A DNA stretch of 64,000 bases from Rhodobacterales bacterium (GCA_008107755.1 VIRH01000058.1:124001-188000); one strand, 5' to 3'; counted from the first letter of the stretch, positions 35,892-46,100 are shown. Program-made: numbers and translations. Notes: generated by a model from the letters alone, not told the origin.

Positions 35892-36353
35892 ATGACCATT
35901 GAAGTGCGCCTCGAGAAACTCGGAATCGCCCTTCCCGAAGCTGCCGCTCCAGCTGCGAACTATGTTCCGTTCGTCAAGACGGGCAACCAGTTGTTCATCT
36001 CCGGCCAGCTTCCCATGAAGGACGGCAAACTTGGCGTTACCGGCAAGCTTGGCGCAGACCTGGACGTGGATGCCGGCAAGGAAGCAGCGAAGCTGTGCGC
36101 GATCAATCTTCTCGCCCAGGCAAAGGCGGCTACCGGCGACCTCGAAAAGGTCGTGCGTCTCGTCAAGATCGTCGGTTTCGTGAATTCGACGGGTGACTTC
36201 ACCGACCAGCCGCAGGTCATCAATGGCGCGTCTGACTTCCTTGTCGAGGTCATGGGTGACAAGGGGCGTCACGCCCGCTCCGCCGTCAGCGCCGCTGCCC
36301 TGCCCTTCGGCGCCGCGGTTGAAATCGAGGCAATTTTCGAGATCGCCGACTAA
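35892..36353 (+). CDS. RidA family protein
   Basis: 153 residues from ATG 35892 with AAGGAGA 8 bases upstream. The YjgF/YER057c/UK114 fold is shown by LFISGQLPMKDGKLGVTGKLG, NLLAQAKAATGDLEKVVRLVKIVGFVN and GRHARSAVSAAALPFGAAVEIEAIFEIA (the Arg-Ser-A motif). Members hydrolyse reactive enamine/imine intermediates made by PLP enzymes. It is the first of a likely three-gene set with GDPD and DUF482. Confidence 0.92.
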   Translation: MTIEVRLEKLGIALPEAAAPAANYVPFVKTGNQLFISGQLPMKDGKLGVTGKLGADLDVDAGKEAAKLCAINLLAQAKAATGDLEKVVRLVKIVGFVNSTGDFTDQPQVINGASDFLVEVMGDKGRHARSAVSAAALPFGAAVEIEAIFEIAD

Positions 36354-36404
36354 GCCAATCCCAGCCGAAAGCCCCATCGGCCGCGTTCCAGCAAGGTGTT
36401 TGCA

Positions 36405-37187
36405 ATGTCACCAGACCTTCAGGCCATTTTTGCGCGGCCGATTGCCCATCGCGGATATCACGACGCGGACAACGGCATCATGGAAAATTCGCCGACGGCG
36501 ATTGCCCGGGCGATGGATCGCAAGTTCGCGATCGAGGTCGACGTTCAGGAGACGGCGGACGGCGAAGCTCTGGTCTTTCACGACTACACCCTGGACAGGC
36601 TGGCCGACGGAACGGGCAAGGTGATCGACAAGTCCTCCGATGATCTTGTCCGGATCCCGATGAAGACGGGAGCGGACAATCTCTGGCTGCTTCGGGATCT
36701 GCTTGACGCCGTCGACGGCAAGGTGCCGCTGGTCATCGAAATCAAGTCGCTGCTGCGCCGGGATGCTCAAGGAGATTTCGTGCGCCACGTGACCGATACG
36801 GTCGCCGGCTATCGCGGCCCTGCCTGCATCAAGTCGTTCGATCCGGACATGCTGTCGATCGCAAAAGGCCGCAATCCTTCCGTCTTGCGCGGCATCGTCG
36901 CCGACGGTGCGAATCCGGGTCCTGATTACGTGCGCTACAGCCGGACGGACAGGTTCATCCTGCGTCACCTCCTGCATGCGCCCAGAACTCGGCCTCACTT
37001 CATTTCCTATTGTGTGAACGACCTGCCGAAGGCGGGGCCGAGCCTGCTGCGCAAAGTCTTCGGAAAACCGATCATGAGCTGGACGGTTCGCACTCGCGAT
37101 CAGCGGGAAGCCGCCGACAGGTACGCCGACCAGATTGTCTTCGAGGGGTTTGATCCCGACGCGGATCCCGACACGAAGACCGTCTGA
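36405..37187 (+). CDS. Glycerophosphodiester phosphodiesterase
   Basis: 260 residues from ATG 36405 (AAGG 8 bases upstream; GTG 36396 is also in frame). A TIM-barrel GDPD: PIAHRGYHDADNGIMENS with catalytic H15-R16 and E, IEVDVQETADGEALVFHDYTLDRL with the second His. It cleaves glycerophosphodiesters to glycerol-3-phosphate and an alcohol. There is no signal peptide, so it should act in the cytoplasm on phospholipid head groups. Confidence 0.92.
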   Translation: MSPDLQAIFARPIAHRGYHDADNGIMENSPTAIARAMDRKFAIEVDVQETADGEALVFHDYTLDRLADGTGKVIDKSSDDLVRIPMKTGADNLWLLRDLLDAVDGKVPLVIEIKSLLRRDAQGDFVRHVTDTVAGYRGPACIKSFDPDMLSIAKGRNPSVLRGIVADGANPGPDYVRYSRTDRFILRHLLHAPRTRPHFISYCVNDLPKAGPSLLRKVFGKPIMSWTVRTRDQREAADRYADQIVFEGFDPDADPDTKTV

Positions 37188-37276
37188 CCGGTCGTTCCTG
37201 TTGCTGCTTCCTCTTGCACTGCAATACAGCGGCGCTACATTCAGGTCATGGTTTCCATCAGCGGCTTCTCTCTCGC

Positions 37277-38593
37277 ATGACCTCCACTCCCGACAAGAAC
37301 GGTCAAGATCCGGCAGATACCGGTCCTGCGCAGACCGTCGCCCTGCGCATCCTGTCCTCCCTGAGCGACGTTGATGCAGCAGCATGGGATCGGGTCGCCA
37401 ATCCCGGTTGGCAGCTCACGGACAACGGATCGCTGAAGAAAGACGACGCGGGCGGCGAAAGTCAGGACCTGGCCGCGGCGCTTGGCGACGCGGACAGCGC
37501 CCCTGCGGCGGACACCTCCTACAACCCCTTCCTGTCATACGCCTTTCTGGAAGCTCTGGAAGCATCGGGCTGCGCCACGGCTGAAACCGGCTGGGCCGCG
37601 CGTCACACGCTGATGGAGGACGATGCCGGAACGATCCTCGGTGCGGTGCCGGCATATCTCAAGAACCACTCCCAGGGCGAATATGTCTTCGACCACGGCT
37701 GGGCGGACGCCTTTTATCGTGCGGGTGGAGACTATTATCCGAAGCTCCAGATCTCGGTGCCCTTCACGCCGGCAACCGGTCGTCGTTTCCTGGTAGGACC
37801 CGACATCAACCGCGAGGCAGGCCTTCAGGCTCTTGCCGCCGGTCTTGTTCAGGTCTGCCAGCGTCATCACGCGTCCTCCGTCCACGCGACCTTTCTTACG
37901 AAGCCGGAATGGGACACGCTGGGCGAACTTGGCTATCTGCAGCGCACGGACCAACAGTTTCACTGGGAAAACCATGGCTATGGCAGCTTCGACGATTTCC
38001 TGGAAGACCTTGCCTCCCGCAAACGCAAGGCGATCAGGAAGGAGCGGCGGGAAGCCCTCAGCGCAGACGGTATAGAGGTCGAGTGGGTGACCGGCGCCGA
38101 CCTGACCGAAGCCCATTGGGACGCGTTCTACGACTTCTACATGGACACCGGCTCGCGCAAGTGGGGCCGGCCGTATCTGAACAGGACGTTCTTTTCCCTG
38201 ATCAACGAACGCCTCGCGGAGCAGACGCTGCTGGTGATGGCAAAACGCGATGGCCGCTATATTGCCGGAGCGCTGAATTTCATCGGCTCGGAAACACTGT
38301 TCGGACGCCATTGGGGCTGCACGGAGCATCACCCGTTCCTGCATTTCGAGCTCTGCTACTATCAGGCGATAGACTTCGCGATCGAACGTCGCCTAAGCCG
38401 TGTCGAAGCCGGCGCGCAGGGTGCCCACAAGCTTGCGCGAGGGTATCTGCCGAAGACGACCTATTCGGCGCACTGGATCGCGCACGAAGGCCTTCACCAG
38501 GCCGTTGCCGACTATCTGGAACAGGAGCGTGACGCGGTCGAACGTGAAAACGAGGCCCTCAGCGATCACGCGCCCTTCAAGAAAGGCACTTGA
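37277..38593 (+). CDS. GNAT-superfamily protein, DUF482
   Basis: 438 residues from ATG 37277. The DUF482/COG3146 family (FemAB/GNAT-like) is clear from the C-terminal two thirds: SHPFL-like FLSYAFLEALEASGCA, FDHGWADAFYRAGGDYYPKLQISVPFTPATGRR, FLEDLASRKRKAIRKERREA, GRHWGCTEHHPFLHFELCYYQ and EAGAQGAHKLARGY. Residues ~45-80 are an acidic, low-complexity insert (DDAGGESQDLAAALGDADSAPAADT) between the first strand and the NPFLSY core. Function unproven; N-acyl transfer is predicted. It follows RidA and GDPD. Confidence 0.85.
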   Translation: MTSTPDKNGQDPADTGPAQTVALRILSSLSDVDAAAWDRVANPGWQLTDNGSLKKDDAGGESQDLAAALGDADSAPAADTSYNPFLSYAFLEALEASGCATAETGWAARHTLMEDDAGTILGAVPAYLKNHSQGEYVFDHGWADAFYRAGGDYYPKLQISVPFTPATGRRFLVGPDINREAGLQALAAGLVQVCQRHHASSVHATFLTKPEWDTLGELGYLQRTDQQFHWENHGYGSFDDFLEDLASRKRKAIRKERREALSADGIEVEWVTGADLTEAHWDAFYDFYMDTGSRKWGRPYLNRTFFSLINERLAEQTLLVMAKRDGRYIAGALNFIGSETLFGRHWGCTEHHPFLHFELCYYQAIDFAIERRLSRVEAGAQGAHKLARGYLPKTTYSAHWIAHEGLHQAVADYLEQERDAVERENEALSDHAPFKKGT

Positions 38594-38640
38594 GGTCGCC
38601 TGCGATCAATGCGATCAGGAGCGGGTCCGACAAACCGTGT

Positions 38641-39495
38641 TCAGAATGATAGTCGCATCTCGGACTGCATCAATAACGTCTTTGCGCCCATTCTGTCCAG
38701 AAAGCCGTTGAGGGAAGCAGCGCTTTCATCAACGTTCACGAATGTGAGGTTTTCTAAGCCCACGCGCTCGGCGACCGCCTCAAGAAGAATACGCCCAAGT
38801 CCCTGACGTCTTGCGTCTTTTCTTACCCCGATCTGTGCAATCGCACCGTCCTTATAGGAAGCCGCCCAGCCATACAGCTCGTTGTCTGACCGAAGTGAGA
38901 CGAGGCGGATGTCCGGCGCGAGCGCGGCCAGTGCCGCTCTCGAATTCTGCGGCGTTGGATCGGTGTCGAAGAAGTCGGTTGTCTCTTCCGGCAGATCGGT
39001 GAGCCCGATCGAGTGCAGGGTGAGATTGGCCGCCATGTCCGGAGGACTGGTGGCCCGGGGCACGCTGCAGACACGAAGGCGCCTCGCATGCTCGAATCCG
39101 AACCGTGCATAGGTCTCAACAGCCCCCGTGTTCGTCGAGATGACCTCAAGCTGCATGCCCGATGCGCCGGCGCGCCCCAGACTGTCGCGAGTTGCCTTTA
39201 GAAGCCTTCCCGCCAGTCCCTTCCGTCGATAGGACGGCACGGTTCCGACAGACAGCGTGTAGGCGCGGTTGCCGTAATTCGCGCGTGGTTCGCCGGAAAA
39301 CCAGAAAGCCGCTATTTCGCCGTCGGCCAGTGCGACATGGGAGTGCGCGGCTGAAAAACCGCGCTGAACCTGAAAATCCCGAAAGCTCGCGTCCGACAGG
39401 TGAAGGGGCACGACATAATCGGAGAAGGCGGAATTCATCGCAGCACGCAGCCGGTCCGCGCTAATATCGTGGCAATCAGTTACGTCGTAGCGCAC
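38641..39495 (-). CDS. Tandem GNAT-domain acetyltransferase
   Basis: 284 residues from GTG 39495. Two GNAT modules: the first has the acetyl-CoA loop SYRRKGLAGRLL and the second has ARRQGLGRILLEAV, with YTLSVGTVP and IAQIGVR strands. Both loops fit the R/Q-x-x-G-x-G/A consensus, so both may bind acetyl-CoA. The substrate is unknown. It is a lone gene; its 3' end nearly meets the DUF482 stop. Confidence 0.85.
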   Translation of the reverse strand: MRYDVTDCHDISADRLRAAMNSAFSDYVVPLHLSDASFRDFQVQRGFSAAHSHVALADGEIAAFWFSGEPRANYGNRAYTLSVGTVPSYRRKGLAGRLLKATRDSLGRAGASGMQLEVISTNTGAVETYARFGFEHARRLRVCSVPRATSPPDMAANLTLHSIGLTDLPEETTDFFDTDPTPQNSRAALAALAPDIRLVSLRSDNELYGWAASYKDGAIAQIGVRKDARRQGLGRILLEAVAERVGLENLTFVNVDESAASLNGFLDRMGAKTLLMQSEMRLSF

Positions 39496-39593
39496 CTACG
39501 GTCTCTTTCGTCTAATGGACACCAATCATCCGATATCCAACATCTTGACGGACACCGTTTGAAAAATTGGCGGAACTGGAACCGGATCAGGCG

Positions 39594-39926
39594 TCAGAAC
39601 AACGACTGGTCAAAACTTTCGGCCACGTCATACATGACCGGTTCGAAACTCTTGCACAGAGCGCTTATCCGTCTGTTGCGGTCGCGCATTTCCGGCGAAC
39701 GAAGCATCGCCAGAAAATCCTCGCGCTTGCGCCACTGGGAATAGTTGGCGATGCGCGTCTGCGCGTCGTTGACATGAAGACCTGCACCTATGAAACCGGG
39801 CTGATGGCGGATGAAATTCTCATAGGCATCCTTCAACTCGTCCAGAAGATCGTAGCAGGTTCCCGGCGTCATCTCGAAGGTGGTGATGACGGTCTGACAA
39901 TCACGGTCGCTGGAAATTTCGGGCAT
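39594..39926 (-). CDS. Antibiotic biosynthesis monooxygenase (ABM)-fold protein
   Basis: 110 residues, AGGAGGAGAG ribosome site. The dimeric alpha-beta barrel pattern is clear: VITTFEMTPG, GFIGAGLHVN..TRIANYSQWRKREDFLAML, and FEPVMYDVAESFD. Members include quinone monooxygenases and haem-degrading enzymes. It lies 85 bases downstream of a LysR regulator gene on the same strand and is probably co-transcribed with it. Confidence 0.8.
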   Translation of the reverse strand: MPEISSDRDCQTVITTFEMTPGTCYDLLDELKDAYENFIRHQPGFIGAGLHVNDAQTRIANYSQWRKREDFLAMLRSPEMRDRNRRISALCKSFEPVMYDVAESFDQSLF

Positions 39927-40011
39927 GTCTCTCCTCCTGCTGGCGCGTAAAGGCTGTCATGTTTCGATTGATCCGGCAATGAAAAGCGGATTGACGCCGC
40001 CCCCTCGCCTG

Positions 40012-40968
40012 TCATCCTTCGGCGACTGTCGTTGCACTGTCAGGAACCTCCAATCCATCGATATTCATGTGGGCGACCGCCTGTGTCGCAAGATCAAGGA
40101 GCGTTTCGAAATGGGCGGTACGCGAACTTCCCTGCCGCCACAAAAGATAGATGACCCTGCGCATCGCGGCGCCCTCGATCTTTTTGAGGAGCAGGTCCGG
40201 CTGCTTGGCGAATTCGGAAGCGACGTAAGCGGCCGGAAAAAGCGCCAGCCCCATCCCGATCGACACCATCTGCCTCAGGGCATCGAGGCTCGTGCCCTCG
40301 TAGTCGCGCAGGAATTCGGCCCCTGCCGCTCTCGCCAGGGCCTGAACATCGTCATGCAGACGAAACCCCTGGCTCAGCGACAGAAGCTTTTCGCCACGCA
40401 GCAGTTCAAACGGGATCACCTCCAGCCCCGACAGTGGATGGCCGCGCGGCACGGCAAGCCAGACACTTTCCCGGCACAGGAGCCGTTGCGCGAAGCTGCC
40501 GGACGGCACGGGATCCGGCGTGATGATGCAATCAAGCTTGCCCGCCATGAGACCTTCCTCAAGAAGATTAGGCCTGTCCTCGCGGATATAAAGCTCCAGC
40601 TCCGGAAACTTCTGCTTCAGGTTCGGAAGGAAAAACGGCATGAAATAGGGTCCGAAGGTCGGTGAAACACCGAGACGGATCAATCCGCCGAGGTTCGCCC
40701 GGCCCGCTTGAGCGGTCGCCACGATTTCGTCCAGATTCTCAAGCGTCCGCCGGGCAATCGGAAGCAACTTCTCCCCTGCTGCGGTCAGGCTGATGCCACC
40801 GGTTCCCCGTTCGATGAGCGTACTACCGAGCTGATCCTCCAAGAGCTTGAATTGTGAGGATAAAGTGGGCTGGGAGACGCTGCAAATATCAGCTGCCCGA
40901 CCGAAATGAAGCGTCTCGGAAAGTGTCACGAAATACTCAAGCTGGCGTGGTGACGGTCGAAAGCTCAT
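40012..40968 (-). CDS. LysR family regulator, OxyR-like
   Basis: 318 residues with AAGGAG 6 bases before the ATG. The N-terminal winged HTH is SPRQLEYFVTLSETLHFGRAAD...SQPTLSSQFKLLEDQLG. The effector domain closely follows OxyR (EGTSLDALRQMVSIGMGLALFP), but the paired redox cysteines of OxyR are absent: Cys occurs only at CSVS in the HTH, CIITPD and LLCRES. Peroxide sensing by disulfide is therefore not expected. It is divergent from the DUF465 gene. Confidence 0.9.
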   Translation of the reverse strand: MSFRPSPRQLEYFVTLSETLHFGRAADICSVSQPTLSSQFKLLEDQLGSTLIERGTGGISLTAAGEKLLPIARRTLENLDEIVATAQAGRANLGGLIRLGVSPTFGPYFMPFFLPNLKQKFPELELYIREDRPNLLEEGLMAGKLDCIITPDPVPSGSFAQRLLCRESVWLAVPRGHPLSGLEVIPFELLRGEKLLSLSQGFRLHDDVQALARAAGAEFLRDYEGTSLDALRQMVSIGMGLALFPAAYVASEFAKQPDLLLKKIEGAAMRRVIYLLWRQGSSRTAHFETLLDLATQAVAHMNIDGLEVPDSATTVAEG

Positions 40969-41091
40969 CGGTTCTCCTTGATCGATAGATATTACCTATC
41001 TTCTCAATTCAAACAATGTATTTCCTCTATCCCTCTCCAGCATCCATATCCGGAGTGTCAACATGACAGTCGACACGAATGGAGGACCCGA

Positions 41092-41277
41092 ATGGACAGG
41101 CGTTTGAATTCCCTGCGGACGCAGCACAACACACTGGACAGCCTTATCCGGCGCGAAGAAATGCACCCGCATCCGGATACCTTGCATATTCGCTCGCTGA
41201 AAAAGTTCAAACTCAGATTGCGCGATGAAATTGCAAAGCTGGAACGCTCCCTTCGCACGAGAAAGCTCGCTCACTGA
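41092..41277 (+). CDS. DUF465 (YdcH-like) small protein
   Basis: 61 residues from ATG 41092 with GGAGGA 5 bases upstream. Two antiparallel helices, NTLDSLIRREEMHPHPDT and LKKFKLRLRDEIAKLERSL, match the YdcH/DUF465 coiled-coil family. Function unknown. It is divergent from the LysR gene; a 14-codon open frame (41063-41107) overlaps its start. Confidence 0.85.
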   Translation: MDRRLNSLRTQHNTLDSLIRREEMHPHPDTLHIRSLKKFKLRLRDEIAKLERSLRTRKLAH

Positions 41278-41315
41278 TCCGCTGCGGCGGTCCACCCCAA
41301 CTGGAGTCCATGATC

Positions 41316-41516
41316 ATGACGCCCTTCTGGCCGTTCTTTCCGAAAATGACAGCACAGGACCCTGGTTCTGTCCGGCAGACACGACTGCAGGATATCGATG
41401 CTCGCATGACCGCGTTCCTGTCACAGAAACAGGTCAACGGACGGTCCTGCGAAAGGGTGATCGACAACGTCAAGACCGCAAAAGCAGACATCCAGCAAGA
41501 GATGACGTCTCGCTAG
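41316..41516 (+). CDS. Small protein of unknown function
   Basis: 66 residues from ATG 41316, where GGAG lies 9 bases upstream; ATG 41310 gives two more residues. After a hydrophobic N-terminus (MTPFWPFFPK) it is a polar helix (DIDARMTAFLSQKQVNGRSCERVIDNVKTAKADIQQEM). I do not recognise it. It is 38 bases after the DUF465 gene and both precede a strong terminator, so they share a transcript. Confidence 0.55.
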   Translation: MTPFWPFFPKMTAQDPGSVRQTRLQDIDARMTAFLSQKQVNGRSCERVIDNVKTAKADIQQEMTSR

Positions 41517-41569
41517 AGAGAGTTCTCCGGCAACCGCGATGCCGTTTGAAGACGTTCCTCAGCTGGATG

Positions 41570-41607
41570 AACCCGCCCGGGCAGGCCCCCCGGGCGGGTT
41601 TTCTTTT
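41570..41607 (+). terminator. Terminator of the DUF465 / small-protein unit
   Basis: A 12-bp stem AACCCGCCCGGG/CCCGGGCGGGTT with a seven-base loop is followed by TTTTCTTTT. Confidence 0.9.
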
Positions 41608-41733
41608 GTCCCCTCGCTGCGCAACGTTGCACGTGCTGCCGGATTGCGTCGCGCAACGGACATTTTTCCATTGCGCCCGTGCGCAGGTCGTTCGTAAAGT
41701 CTCGCAAAATCAACGAGTCCGCAGGATCCGAAA

Positions 41734-42555
41734 ATGTCTTCCCCGACCTACTACGCCGCGATGGGTGGCCATCCGCCGCAAACGCAACTCCTGACGGACC
41801 GGGCGGTTTTCACCGAAGCCTATGCGGTCATTCCACGGGGCACGATGCAGGACATCGTCACGAGCTGCCTGCCCTTCTGGGAAAAGACCCGGCTGTGGGT
41901 CCTTTCCAGGCCCCTGTCCGGTTTTGCCGAAACGTTTTCACAATACATCATGGAAGTGCAGCCCGGCGGCGGCAGCGACAGGCCGGAAACCGATGAAGAG
42001 GCAGAGGGCGTTCTTTTCGTTGTCGACGGCAGCGTTACGCTAACGATCGAGGGCGCACGGCATGTGCTGGAAGAAGGTGGCTTTGCCTATCTTCCCTCAG
42101 GTTGCGAATGGACCCTCTGGAACCAGGGCGATGCGGCCACCCGCTTCCACTGGGTGCGCAAGGCCTATGAGGGCGTGCCCGGTCTGGACAAAGCAGAGCC
42201 CTTCGTCACCAACGAAAAAGAGGTCGCCCCCAATCCGATGCCCGGCACGGAGGGGAAATGGGCAACAACGCGCTTTGTCGATCCGCAGGATCTGAGGCAT
42301 GACATGCACGTTACCATTGTCACCCTGGAACCGGGGGCGGTCATTCCCTTTGCCGAGACGCACGTGATGGAGCACGGCCTTTACGTTCTTGAAGGCAAGG
42401 CTGTCTACCGGCTGAACCAGGACTGGGTCGAGGTCGAGGCAGGCGACTACATGTGGCTGCGGGCCTTCTGCCCGCAGGCCTGTTACGCCGGCGGACCGGG
42501 CAAGTTCCGCTATCTCCTCTACAAGGACGTCAACCGGCACATGAAACTGAAATAA
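41734..42555 (+). CDS. allE: (S)-ureidoglycine aminohydrolase, bicupin
   Basis: 273 residues, AGGA 7 bases upstream. Two cupin domains: the N-terminal part has GGGSDRPETDEEAEGVLFVVDG and the C-terminal one EPGAVIPFAETHVMEHGLYVLEG, with the metal ligands E, H, H and Q expected of UGlyAH. The enzyme releases ammonia from ureidoglycine to give ureidoglycolate in allantoin breakdown. The next gene, allA, overlaps by one base and takes the product further. Confidence 0.92.
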   Translation: MSSPTYYAAMGGHPPQTQLLTDRAVFTEAYAVIPRGTMQDIVTSCLPFWEKTRLWVLSRPLSGFAETFSQYIMEVQPGGGSDRPETDEEAEGVLFVVDGSVTLTIEGARHVLEEGGFAYLPSGCEWTLWNQGDAATRFHWVRKAYEGVPGLDKAEPFVTNEKEVAPNPMPGTEGKWATTRFVDPQDLRHDMHVTIVTLEPGAVIPFAETHVMEHGLYVLEGKAVYRLNQDWVEVEAGDYMWLRAFCPQACYAGGPGKFRYLLYKDVNRHMKLK

Positions 42556-43052
42556 TGACCGACATAATCGATATACACCCCCTGACCCGCGAGGCATTCG
42601 CCCCTTTCGGCGAGGTTCTGGAGGCAGCCGGCACACCGGACAAGATCATCAACCAGGGAAAATGCGGACGGTTTCACGATCTTGCCGGCCTGGATTTTGT
42701 CGGTGAGGACGCCCGCGCAGGCGTAAGCCTGTTCCTGTCGGAAAAGCGGACGCTGCCTTACATGCTGGAAATGGTGGAGCGTCACCCTCTCGGCAGTCAG
42801 GCTTTCCTGCCGATGAGTCTCGAGCCGTTTCTGGTGGTCGTCTGTCCCGATGAGGATGGGAAACCTGGACGCCCCCTCGCCTTCGTCACCAAACCCGGCC
42901 AGGGCATAAACCTGTTTCGCGGCACGTGGCATGGCGTCCTGACGCCGCTGAGCGAGCCAGGTCTATTTGCTGTCGTGGACAGGGTTGGCGACGGCAACAA
43001 CCTTGAGGAAGTCTGGTTCGAAACCCCATACAGGGTTGCCATGCCGGATTGA
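42555..43052 (+). CDS. allA: Ureidoglycolate lyase
   Basis: 165 residues from ATG 42555, which shares an A with the allE stop (TAATG). AllA fold: IHPLTREAFAPFGEVLE, FHDLAGLDF, SLFLSEKRTLPYMLEMVERHPLGSQAF and GTWHGVLTPL. It splits ureidoglycolate to glyoxylate and urea. No allantoicase or allantoinase gene is in the window, so the rest of the purine-ureide pathway is elsewhere. Confidence 0.93.
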   Translation: MTDIIDIHPLTREAFAPFGEVLEAAGTPDKIINQGKCGRFHDLAGLDFVGEDARAGVSLFLSEKRTLPYMLEMVERHPLGSQAFLPMSLEPFLVVVCPDEDGKPGRPLAFVTKPGQGINLFRGTWHGVLTPLSEPGLFAVVDRVGDGNNLEEVWFETPYRVAMPD

Positions 43053-43091
43053 GAAAATGATTCCGCAGATCACTACAACTATCTGAATTGA

Positions 43092-43120
43092 AAAGGGCGG
43101 CCCGAAGCCGCCCTTTCTTT
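43092..43120. terminator. Bidirectional terminator between allA and the RND gene
   Basis: Ten-bp stem AAAGGGCGGC/GCCGCCCTTT with loop CCGAA and T-rich flanks on both strands, positioned between two convergent stop codons. Confidence 0.85.
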
Positions 43121-43138
43121 TCACTCGGTAAGAATACC

Positions 43139-46100
43139 CTACCCGGCCGGTACTGCGTCACCTGTTGACGGGCTCGATTCTGCAGCGTTGGTCTCCGCCT
43201 TGCCGCCTTTTGGCGGGCGGACGCGGAAGAACAGTGCATAAAGCACCGGTGCCGCGATCAGTGTCAAAACAGTCGCAAAGGCCAGCCCGCCCATGATCGT
43301 GACGGCCATTCCCCGGAAGAACGCATCGGAAAGCAGCGGCGCCATACCTAAAATCGTGGTGATGGCTGCCAGCATCACGGGACGCATACGCGACACGCTT
43401 GCCTCGACGATCGCCGCGTATTTCTCTCTACCCTCCTCGATCAGGAGGTCGATTTCCTCCAGAAGAACGATGGCGTTCTTGATCAGCATGCCCGACAGGG
43501 AGAGGACACCGAGCAATGACATGAAGCCGAATGCCGTGTCGGTGATCAAAAGTGCGATGGCAACGCCGTTGATCGACATGGGCACCATGAGCCAGATGAT
43601 CAGGGGTTGGCGGACGGTCCCGAAGAGCAGGATCGAGATGATCAGCATCACCAGGAAACCCAGCGGCAACTGGGCACCCAGCGACGCCTGCGCGTCGTTC
43701 GTGCTTTCGTATTCCCCACCCCACTCCAGCGCATAGCCATAGGGCAGCTCGATCGCCTCGATCTGCGGCTGAACGCGCGCAAACGCGGCGGAAGCCGTCT
43801 CCCCTCCCGTGGTTTCAGCGCGCACTGTCAGTGTCCGCACCCGGTCACGGCGATGGATCAATGCGTCCTGCGGTTCCATGACGAATTCGCTGACGACTTG
43901 TTCCACGGGCACATAGCGGCGCTGTCCGGTGCTGTAGACGAGCGAATCCGACACGCTTTCCTGCACCGAAATGCCGCGTGAGCCACTCTTGCGGGCGACA
44001 ATCGGAATGCTTTCGTCAATGTCGCGATAGGAGCCAAGGGTGACGCCCTCTGTGGCGAATCGCAGCGCGACGGAGAGTTCCTCGCGCGTAACGCCCGAAA
44101 TGCGAGCACGATCCTCATCAAAGATCGGCCGCACGACCAGTTCTCGCTGACGCCAGTTGGTGCTCACATCCGCCAGCCGGTTCTCCGGCTTGTCGAAGAT
44201 CGCTTTCGCCTCATTGGAAAGCCGCTTCAGCACGTCGGCGTCGGGTCCGGAGAACCGTGCCTCGATCTTCGCCCCGGTACCCGGACCGAAAACAAGCCGT
44301 TTCGTGATGACCTTGGCGTTCGGAAACTGATCCGCGAGGCGCTCTCTCAAATTGAGCGTCAGCATGTCGATGACATCGCGGCTCTTTGTGCGGATGATCA
44401 TGTGGCCATAGGCCGGGTTGGCGTCTTCGGGCGCATAGGTCAGCATGAAGCGGGTCGCCCCGCCACCGGCGAAGCTGGTCACTGTCTCCACGCGCTCATC
44501 GGCCATAACGATCTTTTCGATTTCCATCAGATCCGCTGCGGTCTGACGAACGTCCGTGCCCTGTGGCAACCAGTAATGCACGTAGAAAATCGGCGTGTTG
44601 CTGTCGGGAAAGAAAGCCTGTTTGACGCTGCCGAAGGCAACGACGCAGGCAGCGGTGATCCCCACAAGTGCGACGACGGTGACGAGGCGCGCGTGCAATG
44701 TGCCGATCAGGAACTTCCTGTATATGGTGTAGAGAATGCCCTTGTAGGGGTCGTGACCTTCCAGATCGCCCGTGGCGGTTCGGAAGAAGTACTTTCCGAA
44801 AAGCGGCGTCACCGTGACGGCAAAGACCCAGGAAAGCAGCAGCGAAATGCCGATGACCGCAAAGAGCGAGAACAGGAATTCCCCGGTCGCATCCGGCGAC
44901 AGGCCGATGCCGGAAAACGCCATGATGCCGATGACGGTCGCTCCGAGCAGTGGCCACATGGTCTGCTGAACCACGCGGCTTGCCGCCTCGATGGCCTTCT
45001 GCCCCCGCTGCATATTGATCATCATGCCTTCGGCGACAACGATTGCATTGTCAACTAGCATGCCCATGGCAATGATCAGCGCGCCAAGCGAGATGCGTTC
45101 CATCTCGATCGCGAACAGCCGCATGAACAGAACCGTCGCCATGACGGTGAGAAGCAGAACCGTGCCGACAACCACAGCCGCACGCCAGCCCATGAAGAGC
45201 GCCAGAACGCCGATGACGATGACTACCGATGCGGCAAGGTTGATGATGAAGCCGTTGACCGACTCGTCCACGACGACGTTCTGCTCATAGATTGGATGCA
45301 GCTGCATTCCCACAGGAAGCTGGGCCTCGATCTCGGAAAGCTTTTCCATCACCCGGGCACCGACATCCACGATATTGGTTCCCTCGACCTGCGAAACTCC
45401 GATGGTCACCGCTTCATGGCCGTCGTGGCGGATAAGCCGGGACGGCCTTTCAGGCTCACCGAGCTCCAATGTCGCGATGTCGGAGAGCTTGATCATCGCC
45501 GTTGAACCGGCGCGACCGATGACAAGGTCCTGAATGCCGCGGTAGTCGTCGAAGGCAGACGCTGTCATCAGGCGAATGCGTTTTTGCCCTGAAATGCCCG
45601 ATCCGTTGGTCTGAATGCGATTTTCCGCATCAAGCACATTGGTAATATCGTCAAACGAGATGCCGAGACCGGCCATCTTGTCCTGGTCGACATTCAGGTA
45701 GATCACATCCTCTGGCTCGCCAGCCACCTCGACCTTGCCGACGCCGGTCACGGTGAGAAGCTCGCGGCGAATGCGCTTGACGGCCTGGCGGATGTCCCGG
45801 TTGCTGTAACCATCGGCGGTAAAGGCATAGAACAGGCCATAAACGTCGCCGAAATCGTCATAGACCAGTGGCGTTCCCACTCCTGAAGGCAGGTTCCGTA
45901 CCTGGTCGTTCACCTTCCGGCGCAGTTCGTCCCAGACCTGAGGCAATTCCGTGCCGTCATAGGTCGGCTTGATCTCGACGCTGATGCGCGACAGGCCGGG
46001 TTCGGAGACGGACGTTATGATATCGAGCTGCGGCATCTGCTGGATGGCGGTCTCGAGGATCTCGGTGACCTCGTTCTCGACTTCCTGCGCGGTCGCGCCG

